Of a stretch of 10,731 nucleotides of DNA, positions 1-5,572 are shown in pieces (within the stretch, counting starts at the first letter, position 1; each line of letters opens with the position of its first letter). The position numbers were made by a program, and so were the translations under genes. Source of the stretch: Bacteroidales bacterium (GTDB lineage: Bacteria; Bacteroidota; Bacteroidia; Bacteroidales; P3); NCBI GenBank assembly GCA_017560705.1, contig JAFZEK010000363.1, positions 1 to 10,731 on the forward strand, in the 5' to 3' direction. The notes beneath the pieces were generated by a model. It searched no databases. It worked only from the letters and a program-made list of their open reading frames with translations, and had not been told where the DNA came from.

Positions 1-39
1 ATATAATTAAATAGTATATATAATTAATAGTATATACTA
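1..39. repeat. AT-rich short tandem repeat, about 15-bp period
   Basis: Two and a half units of roughly atataattaa(t)agt follow each other, with small length differences between units (15 and 16 bp). It is almost pure A/T and contains no coding signal. It may simply be low-complexity intergenic DNA, and it is cut by the window edge, so the true copy number is unknown. Confidence 0.45.
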
Positions 40-62
40 ACTCTTTGGAGTTGCTTTCATCG

Positions 63-110
63 AAAGAACGATTTTGCAAGATTTATTCTTGCAAAATCGT
101 TCTTTTTTTT
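63..110 (+). terminator. Strong intrinsic terminator, perfect 19-bp stem
   Basis: Left arm 63-81 and right arm 87-105 are perfect reverse complements (aaagaacgattttgcaaga against its complement), with a 5-nt loop (tttat). A run of T covers 103-110. The T-run is only on the plus-strand 3' side; on the minus strand the hairpin is followed by mixed sequence. It therefore fits the end of a plus-strand transcript whose gene lies left of the window. It also lies 58 bp beyond the stop of the minus-strand TOPRIM-like gene and could partly serve as a stop for that operon. Confidence 0.85.
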
Positions 111-167
111 GTGTTTGAGGTGTTGAAATCGTTTTTGATGTTGATGCTAATAGACTTATAGTTGTCT

Positions 168-824
168 CTAGAAATTGCTTTTTGTGAATAGATGAAAACG
201 TTGAAGTTCGTTATCTGATATTTCTAATGCATGAACGTCTAAAGTATCTAATAACGCCGGTGCTGTTTTTAATTTTCCATATTTAGCTGCTTTCTCGTTT
301 TTTTCAAAATATGTTTTGAGTAGAATACCTAACTTTTCTGAAGGCTTGGATAATGATTCGATGTCTTTGTTCTTTATGATGGAATGTTCGGATATACTTG
401 TTACTTTTTTTCTTTTATAACCTTCTTTTTCAGCCCATTTATCCATACAAGCAGGTTGTTTTAAAAACCAAGCTTCCATTTCTTGAATCATGAAAAATAC
501 GGAATCTTTTTTCTCTTCCGGTATAATAATGGTTTTAGTTGAGTCTGTTTCGTTTAATAGTTTATTGAACCATAGCTGTTTTTCATTTGGAGGCAAATCT
601 GAATCTACAAAAAGGGCGATTGGCATAGATTCTTTGGCAAACTTTTTGGCAGCGTTGCGGTAGCCATTGCCCAGATAAATTGTAATTTCTATATCGTCTC
701 TATTCAAAAGTCGGCCAAAGAATTTGTGTAGCGATTCTCTTAAGGCTTCAGCATTATTGGCTGTTTCGGCCGATACAGAATTGGGATACACTCCACCTTC
801 TATTATAAGATTTAGTTTTACCAT
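168..824 (-). CDS. DUF4276-family TOPRIM-like protein, partner of the AAA ATPase
   Basis: This 218-residue protein matches the DUF4276 pattern. An N-terminal strand ends in an acidic residue (LNLIIEGG, Glu9), a DxD motif follows strand three (LFVDSD, Asp74 and Asp76), then comes the family hallmark MIQEMEAWF (112-120), and late KPSEKL and KYGK segments. Glu plus DxD is the metal-binding arrangement of TOPRIM folds, so nuclease or related phosphotransfer activity is likely but not proven. The start at 824 has a strong ribosome site (ggaggtaagag) inside the last codons of the upstream ATPase gene, and the two reading frames overlap by 7 nt (ATGGTAA), indicating translational coupling. ATPase plus TOPRIM pairs are seen in OLD-, Gabija- and PARIS-type defence; DUF4276 fills that slot here. 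The defence role is inference from this pairing. No signal peptide is seen, so it should be cytoplasmic. Confidence 0.85.
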   Translation of the reverse strand: MVKLNLIIEGGVYPNSVSAETANNAEALRESLHKFFGRLLNRDDIEITIYLGNGYRNAAKKFAKESMPIALFVDSDLPPNEKQLWFNKLLNETDSTKTIIIPEEKKDSVFFMIQEMEAWFLKQPACMDKWAEKEGYKRKKVTSISEHSIIKNKDIESLSKPSEKLGILLKTYFEKNEKAAKYGKLKTAPALLDTLDVHALEISDNELQRFHLFTKSNF

Positions 825-2029
825 CTCTTACCTCCAATTTGTCCGAGCAACCACATTTGTCCCGGAAGGTAGTCGCCTTCCCAGTCGGGGAAATCCTCTT
901 CGGTAATGTTTTTTACTATTGTAGTATTGTTCTCGTCTTTTTCAAATACAAGGATGTCTTCAAGTTCAAATTGGTTGAGTAGGTGAGGAGAGTGTGTTGC
1001 AATAATAAGTTGTGTTTTTTGAGAAGCGTGTTTTATCATCTCGGCTACCGAACGAATCATGTCAGGATGTAATCCTTTTTCCGGCTCATCGATGGCTACA
1101 AGGTTGCCTTGTAGAGGATTATAAAATATACTTTCTAGCAATAAGAATCTTAATGTTCCATCTGATATGTGTAAAGCACCAATAGCACGACTCATGTTTT
1201 TCTCAAGTAAAGATAAATATGATTGACCATATATATTACTGATTTCTATACTCTTAAAATTGGGATTGATATTTTTAAATGTATTTTCTAAACGATCAAA
1301 ATCAAATGAGTGCTTAAGTTTTAGTAAATTTAAAATCTGAGACAAATTGCTCCCATTCTTTCGTAAACGAATATCTGTGGAAAATTCAGTTGTAGAGCGA
1401 ACTCTACTTCCTTCTTCTACATTAAAATTACTATAAACAGATATTGATTCTATCGCTTTACGCAAAGTGTGAATAGGCAAATAATGTTTAGGATCATTTA
1501 TTTGACGAAGAATTAATTCTTGTCCTGAAATGTCACTATCCGAATAATCTTGAAACAATATTGTAGAATCTTGAGTTTGTGTACTCATTTTTCCATTCCC
1601 ATTGCTAAAATCTAAATAAGTAAATGGTAAGCCTGTTCTTTTTTTATTTTCTGTATACATTTCTTCATTCAAAGTATAACTCGTGCCTGATTGACGAATT
1701 GTAATACGATAATACACGTCTGATTTAAAATCTGCCATCGTATTGATAGTGTTTAGCTTTTTATAATCGAATATGTATGTAATTTGGGCATATGGAGCTT
1801 TTTGTTCTCCATTACAATTTATGATTTCTTCGTAGCCACCCCATTGTTCTTGAATAAGTTTTACTAATCCTTCGCCAACAATACCTTCGGTAAGGATACG
1901 TAAAGAATTGATGAAAGAACTTTTTCCACTTCCATTTATACCTAATAGAAGGTTTACTCTGTCGTTTAATTTTATTTCGGTCTTTCCTTTAAACGAAAAG
2001 AAGTCTTGTATAATAACGGCTTTAAGCAT
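818..2029 (-). CDS. AAA family ATPase (AAA_15/AAA_21, OLD/SMC-like), putative defence ATPase
   Basis: This 403-residue cytoplasmic ATPase has all motifs of the ABC/SMC-like AAA group. Its N-terminus is of the RecF/OLD type (IIQDFFSFKGKTEIKLND), with Walker A GINGSGKSS (30-38), an ABC-signature-like segment HISDGTLR (287-294), Walker B LVAIDEP (Asp314, Glu315) followed by EKGLHP, and an H-loop IIATHSPHL (His346). The insertion between residues 50 and 280 is variable and has no heptad coiled coil obvious by eye. No TOPRIM domain is fused at the C-terminus as in OLD; instead the next gene encodes one. It is the first gene of a two-gene minus-strand operon and overlaps the TOPRIM-like gene by 7 nt. 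Such ATPases usually sense or regulate while the partner is the effector; here that is inferred. The region about 80 bp upstream of its start borders an inverted-repeat element. ATG at 2029 gives the family-typical N-terminus. Confidence 0.92.
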   Translation of the reverse strand: MLKAVIIQDFFSFKGKTEIKLNDRVNLLLGINGSGKSSFINSLRILTEGIVGEGLVKLIQEQWGGYEEIINCNGEQKAPYAQITYIFDYKKLNTINTMADFKSDVYYRITIRQSGTSYTLNEEMYTENKKRTGLPFTYLDFSNGNGKMSTQTQDSTILFQDYSDSDISGQELILRQINDPKHYLPIHTLRKAIESISVYSNFNVEEGSRVRSTTEFSTDIRLRKNGSNLSQILNLLKLKHSFDFDRLENTFKNINPNFKSIEISNIYGQSYLSLLEKNMSRAIGALHISDGTLRFLLLESIFYNPLQGNLVAIDEPEKGLHPDMIRSVAEMIKHASQKTQLIIATHSPHLLNQFELEDILVFEKDENNTTIVKNITEEDFPDWEGDYLPGQMWLLGQIGGKRW

Positions 2030-2108
2030 GAAAATTTTTATTTTATATATTTATTACAGACAAAAACGAGTTTGTATATGGTTTTATTATTGTTACTTAT
2101 TCTTTTAT

Positions 2109-2369
2109 GGCAACTTCTAAAAATTGCTTTGTAAGTGATTTGTGGAATTTTCTTGAGAAGATTTCTAGTTTCTTTTGACCCATCATAGCAGGCTATGCGA
2201 CCCCAAAAGAAATAGAAAGATTTCAAGAACGTTGTGATTAAGCGAGAGAAGAGCAATGCCTCAGCATTAGCTATTTCGAGCGATAGCAACATCGATGAAG
2301 TCAATCACACAAAAATTCTTTCATTTCATAATAACATTTCATAGAACGTGATTTTTTTAGAAAGTTGCC
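2109..2369. repeat. Inverted-repeat element copy A (MITE-like or structured intergenic repeat)
   Basis: The ends are inverted repeats: ggcaacttctaaaaa at 2109-2123 and its near complement ttttttagaaagttgcc at 2353-2369, differing by one inserted base. Inside, 2152-2177 and 2204-2227 form a second imperfect inverted repeat (cttgagaagatttct... against ...agaaagatttcaag) around a small perfect hairpin, catagc/gctatg at 2184-2197. The four bases TTAT lie directly outside both ends, as a target-site duplication would, though chance is likely in A/T-rich DNA and copy B also has tta after its end. There is no transposase. Size and ends fit a non-autonomous element or a family of structured intergenic repeats. 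Confidence 0.6.
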
Positions 2370-2611
2370 TTATATCAATTGTGCAAAGATACTACTTTTT
2401 AAGCGATTTTTTGGGGAAAAGTTGTATTATCTGTATTAAAAAGAGTTATTAGGGTTATTTTTTATGATCTAAATAATTGGGGTATAGATATTAATAGTTG
2501 TATTACAGGAAAAACAAGAAAGTGGTGAAAATCTGTAATAATACATCGGTAACGTATAGAAAAAAACTCCTTCCAATCAAACTTTTATATTTTAGAGAAA
2601 TTACTGCGGTT

Positions 2612-2839
2612 TATTCTTGATCTATTTCTTTTTCTTCTTCTTTTTCAATTGTATAGCCCGCTATACTTAATCAAAAGAAAGTAGAAATCTTCTCAAGAAC
2701 GTTGCATTTAAGCGATTAAAGAGCAAAGCCCCAGTATTAGCTCTTTCGAGCGATAGCAACATTGACGAAGTCAACGCACGCAAAAGTTCTTTTGTTTCAT
2801 GATAATATTTCTTAGAACGTGGAATTTTTAGAAGTTGCC
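2612..2839. repeat. Inverted-repeat element copy B, diverged second copy
   Basis: This aligns with copy A by eye over about 210 bp in the same orientation, at roughly three-quarters identity. Shared blocks include caagaacgttg, tttcgagcgatagcaacat and the right end tttttagaagttgcctta. The central hairpin is kept with a 7-bp stem, gtatagc/gctatac at 2651-2666. Its right inner arm (2672-2697) is complementary to the left inner arm of copy A at 25 of 26 positions. A clear left terminal repeat is missing; a weak candidate lies near 2550 (ggtaacgtatagaaaaa). It appears to be an older or truncated copy. The left boundary is approximate. Confidence 0.55.
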
Positions 2840-2993
2840 TTACATTATAAATTCGCAAAAATAAAATAGAAAAACATGAAAAATTATCTATTATTAGTCC
2901 TCTTTGCAATGGTTGAAATGTTAAAAGATTAGGTGTTTTAATCCATATAATCAAGTAGTTAATATTGTGGGAGTACTTTTTTATATTGATAGA

Positions 2994-3025
2994 TTTTATT
3001 ATATGAAATATTTATTGTAAATTTG
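2994..3025 (+). promoter_or_regulatory. Candidate Bacteroidales-type promoter of the exported-protein cluster
   Basis: TAAATTTG at 3018-3025 matches the Bacteroides -7 consensus TAnnTTTG exactly. A weak -33 element (TTTT, 2994-2997, consensus TTTG) lies 20 nt upstream, which is the usual spacing. Transcription would begin near 3032, leaving a leader of about 100 nt before the first gene. The -7 match is good and the -33 match is poor, so the call rests on position and the -7 box. Confidence 0.5.
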
Positions 3026-3134
3026 CAACTTGTTAGAAAAAACCGTTTTTCGTACGAATAGTTAGAAGAATAGGTTTAGTGGGGATTCCGAAAACCATAA
3101 AAAGAGTAGGAATGATACTAACATTCAGGTGAAA

Positions 3135-3761
3135 ATGAAGAGAGTATTTATTTTGGCAGCTACTGTTTTATTTGCTGCAACAGCTGTTATGGCACAGCCA
3201 AAAACTTCAGAAAAAGGATTGTGGAAGCAAGCTAAAAAGCAAGCTAAAACAATGGTAAAAGAAGGTTGGAAAGTAGATGGAAGCCAACCTATGGAAAATT
3301 GTTTGTACAATCACTTGGTTAAGCTAAGCGACCCCAATTATCAAGAAGTTGTGGCTACAGTATCGGGTAGTACTACTGTTAGAACAGTGAACCAAGGAAA
3401 ACAATGGGCTAGAAATATGGCAAACCAATCGTATGCCAAAGATGCTAGCACTGTTGTGAAAGGTAGAATTATGGGCGAATCGGGTGCCGGTATTGACGGT
3501 GCTCCTTCGGTGGATAACTTCTACGAAGCTTACGAAGCTTTGGTGTACAAGAGCATTCAAGGTGAATTGAAAATGAGTTTCGGTGTTTATCGCGAAACTA
3601 AAGAAGGAACTATTGAATACATTGGCTACTACACCGTAAACGAAGAAGAAGCTTCTAAGGCTCGTATAAAAGCTATGCAAAACGCCATGAAGGAATCGGA
3701 ATTTGCACGTAAACATGCCGAAGAAATTGGTAAATTTGTTCAACAAGGATTTGATCAGTAG
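3135..3761 (+). CDS. Exported protein of unknown function, Bacteroidales family, possibly LPP20-related
   Basis: The product is 208 residues with a clear signal peptide (MKRVFILAATVLFAATAVMAQ, cleavage after VMA). The mature part starts with a basic amphipathic segment (GLWKQAKKQAKTMVKEGWKV), has a central VSGSTTVRTVNQGKQWARNMA region, and ends in an Ala- and Glu-rich helix (ASKARIKAMQNAMKE...). I recall similar proteins as common hypotheticals in Bacteroidales, but no function. The alanine-spaced helices after a short strand vaguely resemble LPP20-type domains; this is weak inference. A GTG at 3129 is also in frame, but ATG at 3135 follows aggtgaaa and gives a normal signal peptide. It is the first gene after the promoter candidate and is followed by a terminator-like hairpin, so it may be made in excess over the genes behind it. 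A 12-bp perfect tandem duplication (3225-3248) encodes KQAKKQAK. Confidence 0.85.
   Translation: MKRVFILAATVLFAATAVMAQPKTSEKGLWKQAKKQAKTMVKEGWKVDGSQPMENCLYNHLVKLSDPNYQEVVATVSGSTTVRTVNQGKQWARNMANQSYAKDASTVVKGRIMGESGAGIDGAPSVDNFYEAYEALVYKSIQGELKMSFGVYRETKEGTIEYIGYYTVNEEEASKARIKAMQNAMKESEFARKHAEEIGKFVQQGFDQ
3225..3248 (+). repeat. 12-bp perfect tandem duplication inside the first cluster gene
   Basis: The unit aagcaagctaaa occurs twice head to tail and encodes KQAKKQAK in the basic helix just after the signal peptide. A similar 9-bp duplication (acgaagctt twice, 3523-3540) encodes YEAYEA in the same gene. These are likely replication-slippage products and small length variants between strains would be expected. 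Confidence 0.7.
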
Positions 3762-3779
3762 TAATAACTATTAGGGTGT

Positions 3780-3822
3780 GCTGCTAAAGCCTTGTAAAAA
3801 GGGTTTTAGCAGCATATTTTTT
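3780..3822 (+). terminator. Intrinsic terminator or attenuator between the first two cluster genes
   Basis: Arms 3780-3791 (gctgctaaagcc) and 3802-3813 (ggttttagcagc) pair over 12 bp with a single G-U pair and a 10-nt loop, followed by atatttttt. It lies 18 bp after the stop of the first gene and 16 bp before the start of the second. Because the next genes lie close behind and I see no convincing new promoter, it probably acts as a partial terminator that lowers expression of the rest, or it marks the end of a separate one-gene unit. Confidence 0.7.
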
Positions 3823-3837
3823 AAATGTAAGTTTGGT

Positions 3838-4629
3838 ATGAAACGCTTATTTGTATTTGCGATAATGGTGATGTCTTTAGCCTCATTGTCGGCTAAGGAA
3901 AAAATAGAAAAAGTGAAGGTTCGTGGTGAGTATACTTTACTTACTACTGCTGATGTTACTTTCAAGCAAGCTGCTGCTGAGGCATTGAAAGATGCTAAGC
4001 GTAAAGCGATAGAAAAAGTTTGTGGCGAGACGGTGAACGTGTGGGACAGAATGAGTACCTCCAATGTTGGGGAATCGTTTAATAGTTTGTCGCTTAATCA
4101 GATTAATGGAGAGCTAGTGGAATACACTGTCATAAAGGAATGGCGTGAAGATAGCAAGGTGCGCAGTGTGGAAGTTTTGTTCTATTGCGAAATAGAAGCT
4201 AAGGTAAAGAAAGGCTTGACTCCCGACCCTAATTTTACTGCAGACATTGAAGGTGTGAAAGGTATATACTTTGAAGGTGACAAGATAGAGTTCAAAGTGA
4301 CACCATATCGTGATGCTTATTTGAAGATATTTTGCATGGAAAATGAGCAGTTGGGTTATCGTTTGTACCCCAATGAGATTGATGGTACAGTACAAAAGCT
4401 AACTGCCAACAAGAAACATGGTATTTTGGAGTATTCCGATTTGGAATGTGCTAAAAGTACTACTCAGAAGGTGGAAGTGAATTATCTTGTTTTTGTATTT
4501 ACCAAAGAGGAGTATCCATTTTATAAGGATGTAAACTCGTGGCAGGAGATAGAAACATGGATGGCCAAGATTCCAAGCGACCAAAAGTACATATACTATG
4601 CTCCTATAGAAATTAGAGAGAAACAATAA
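3838..4629 (+). CDS. Exported FlgT-N/LPP20-like and DUF4384 domain protein
   Basis: The product has 263 residues with signal peptide MKRLFVFAIMVMSLASLSA. Residues about 22-125 look like the FlgT-N/LPP20 type of domain: a strand (VKVRGEYTL), then a helix with the typical A..A..DA.R.AIEKV.G pattern (44-63), and later strands (GELVEYTVIKEW, RSVEVLFYCEIEAKV). Residues about 130-225 match DUF4384: YFEGDKIEFKVTP, then DAYLKIFCMEN, YRLYPNE, and a final strand VEVNYLVFVFTKEEYPF. DUF4384 is known as a domain often fused to, or found next to, caspase-like peptidases, and the next gene is such a peptidase, so a shared pathway is likely. The start at ATG 3838 is chosen because upstream in-frame codons run through the terminator hairpin and the signal peptide begins here. 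No catalytic residues are recognised; a scaffold or sensor role is inference. Confidence 0.85.
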   Translation: MKRLFVFAIMVMSLASLSAKEKIEKVKVRGEYTLLTTADVTFKQAAAEALKDAKRKAIEKVCGETVNVWDRMSTSNVGESFNSLSLNQINGELVEYTVIKEWREDSKVRSVEVLFYCEIEAKVKKGLTPDPNFTADIEGVKGIYFEGDKIEFKVTPYRDAYLKIFCMENEQLGYRLYPNEIDGTVQKLTANKKHGILEYSDLECAKSTTQKVEVNYLVFVFTKEEYPFYKDVNSWQEIETWMAKIPSDQKYIYYAPIEIREKQ

Positions 4630-4663
4630 ATGAATATTTAGTAACTGTATAAAAATAACTATC

Positions 4664-5566
4664 ATGAAAAGATTAGTGATTTTGGCAGTGTGCTTTTCAG
4701 CACTTGTATGTGTAGCACAAAATAATGCCGTAACAAAGAAGAAGACCTTGGTTATAAACCAAGAAACACCAGAGTCTAGAGCCGCTAATGTGGATAGAGA
4801 TGTGCCTGTAACAGAAATATCTCAAGAAAAAACCTTTGCACTTATCATAGCCAACGAGAACTATGATCAAGTGGCTGACGTGGATTATGCTTTGCATGAT
4901 GGACGTAGTTTTAAGAACTACTGCGAAAAAACATTGGGGATACCTGCTAACCACATCTTGTATTCCGAAAATGCTACAGCAGGAAAAATTAAATCAGAGC
5001 TGAAAAAGTCGAAAGATATATTGGAAGCTTATAAAGGCGAAGCATCATTAATAGTGTATTATGCCGGTCATGGTGTACCTGATAAAAATCTTAATGGCTA
5101 TTTGTTGCCTACCGATTGTTCGGGTAGCGACCTATCGATGGCTGTGGCTTTGAACGATATGTACGAAGAGTTTTCCGAAGTGCCTGCTCAAAGCATTGTA
5201 ATGTTTTTGGATGCTTGTTTTAGTGGTTCTAAGCGTGGCGAAGGTATGATTCAAAATGCTCGTGCCGTAAAAGTAGTGGCAAAAGACAATAAACCTAAAG
5301 GTAAAGTTATTGTGTTTTCGGCTGCTCAAGGGGATGAAACTGCTCACCCTTACAAAGAACAACGCCATGGAATATTCACATACTACTTGCTTAAGAAGTT
5401 GAAAGACACTCAAGGCGAAGCAACATTGCAAGAGCTTGGCGAGTATGTACAAACTCAAGTGCGTCAAAATTCCGTAAATATAAGTGAAACTAAACATAGT
5501 CAAACACCCACAATGGTGGCATCGCCAAAATGGGGAGATGATTGGAAAGAATTAAAATTGAAATAG
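4664..5566 (+). CDS. Exported caspase-like cysteine protease (peptidase family C14)
   Basis: The product has 300 residues with a signal peptide (MKRLVILAVCFSALVCVAQ). The C14/p20-like domain spans about residues 55-290: strand one ALIIANENYDQV (59-70), HDGRSFKNY, catalytic His136 in IVYYAGHG, and catalytic Cys185 in MFLDACFSG. An acidic residue before the Cys (Asp183) is kept, as in orthocaspases, and a later strand reads VIVFSAAQGDETA followed by HGIFTYYLLKKL, the usual p10-like end. The family cleaves after basic (metacaspase/orthocaspase) or other residues; specificity cannot be told here. The signal peptide places it in the periplasm or beyond rather than the cytosol. It lies 34 bp after the DUF4384 gene and 6 bp before the PEGA gene, so an operon is likely. 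There is no N-terminal prodomain of note, only a ~35-residue charged linker. No truncation is visible. Confidence 0.93.
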   Translation: MKRLVILAVCFSALVCVAQNNAVTKKKTLVINQETPESRAANVDRDVPVTEISQEKTFALIIANENYDQVADVDYALHDGRSFKNYCEKTLGIPANHILYSENATAGKIKSELKKSKDILEAYKGEASLIVYYAGHGVPDKNLNGYLLPTDCSGSDLSMAVALNDMYEEFSEVPAQSIVMFLDACFSGSKRGEGMIQNARAVKVVAKDNKPKGKVIVFSAAQGDETAHPYKEQRHGIFTYYLLKKLKDTQGEATLQELGEYVQTQVRQNSVNISETKHSQTPTMVASPKWGDDWKELKLK

Positions 5567-5572
5567 AAAGAT

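Larger units (their letters stand above)
2030..3134. other. Long intergenic region with two repeat elements and a promoter
   Basis: About 1.1 kb separates the divergent minus-strand ATPase operon from the plus-strand exported-protein cluster. It contains two diverged copies of an inverted-repeat element (2109-2369 and about 2612-2839) and a promoter candidate before the right-hand cluster (2994-3025). Reading frames in it are short, AT-rich, and lack ribosome sites or recognisable domains. In 2380-2610 and 2840-2990 I see nothing beyond A/T-rich sequence. Confidence 0.7.

Noticed and set aside
2038..2304. Minus-strand reading frame of 88 codons upstream of the ATPase gene
   Set aside because: It runs through repeat copy A and its hairpin, has no ribosome site or recognisable domain, and its composition follows the repeat.
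2109..2839. A retron or other guide-RNA component for the ATPase/TOPRIM-like pair
   Set aside because: There is no reverse transcriptase or other RNA-guided protein nearby, and two diverged copies fit a dispersed repeat better.
2109..2839. CRISPR array
   Set aside because: Only two long, diverged copies, with no short regular repeats and spacers.
2667..2954. Minus-strand reading frame of 95 codons in the intergenic region
   Set aside because: It overlaps repeat copy B, no domain or start signal is visible, and similarity to the other frame is explained by the DNA repeat.
3828..3835. TAAGTTTG, a match to the Bacteroides -7 promoter box before the DUF4384 gene
   Set aside because: It ends two bases before the start codon, so transcription would begin inside the coding region, and it lies just behind the terminator T-run; chance match more likely.
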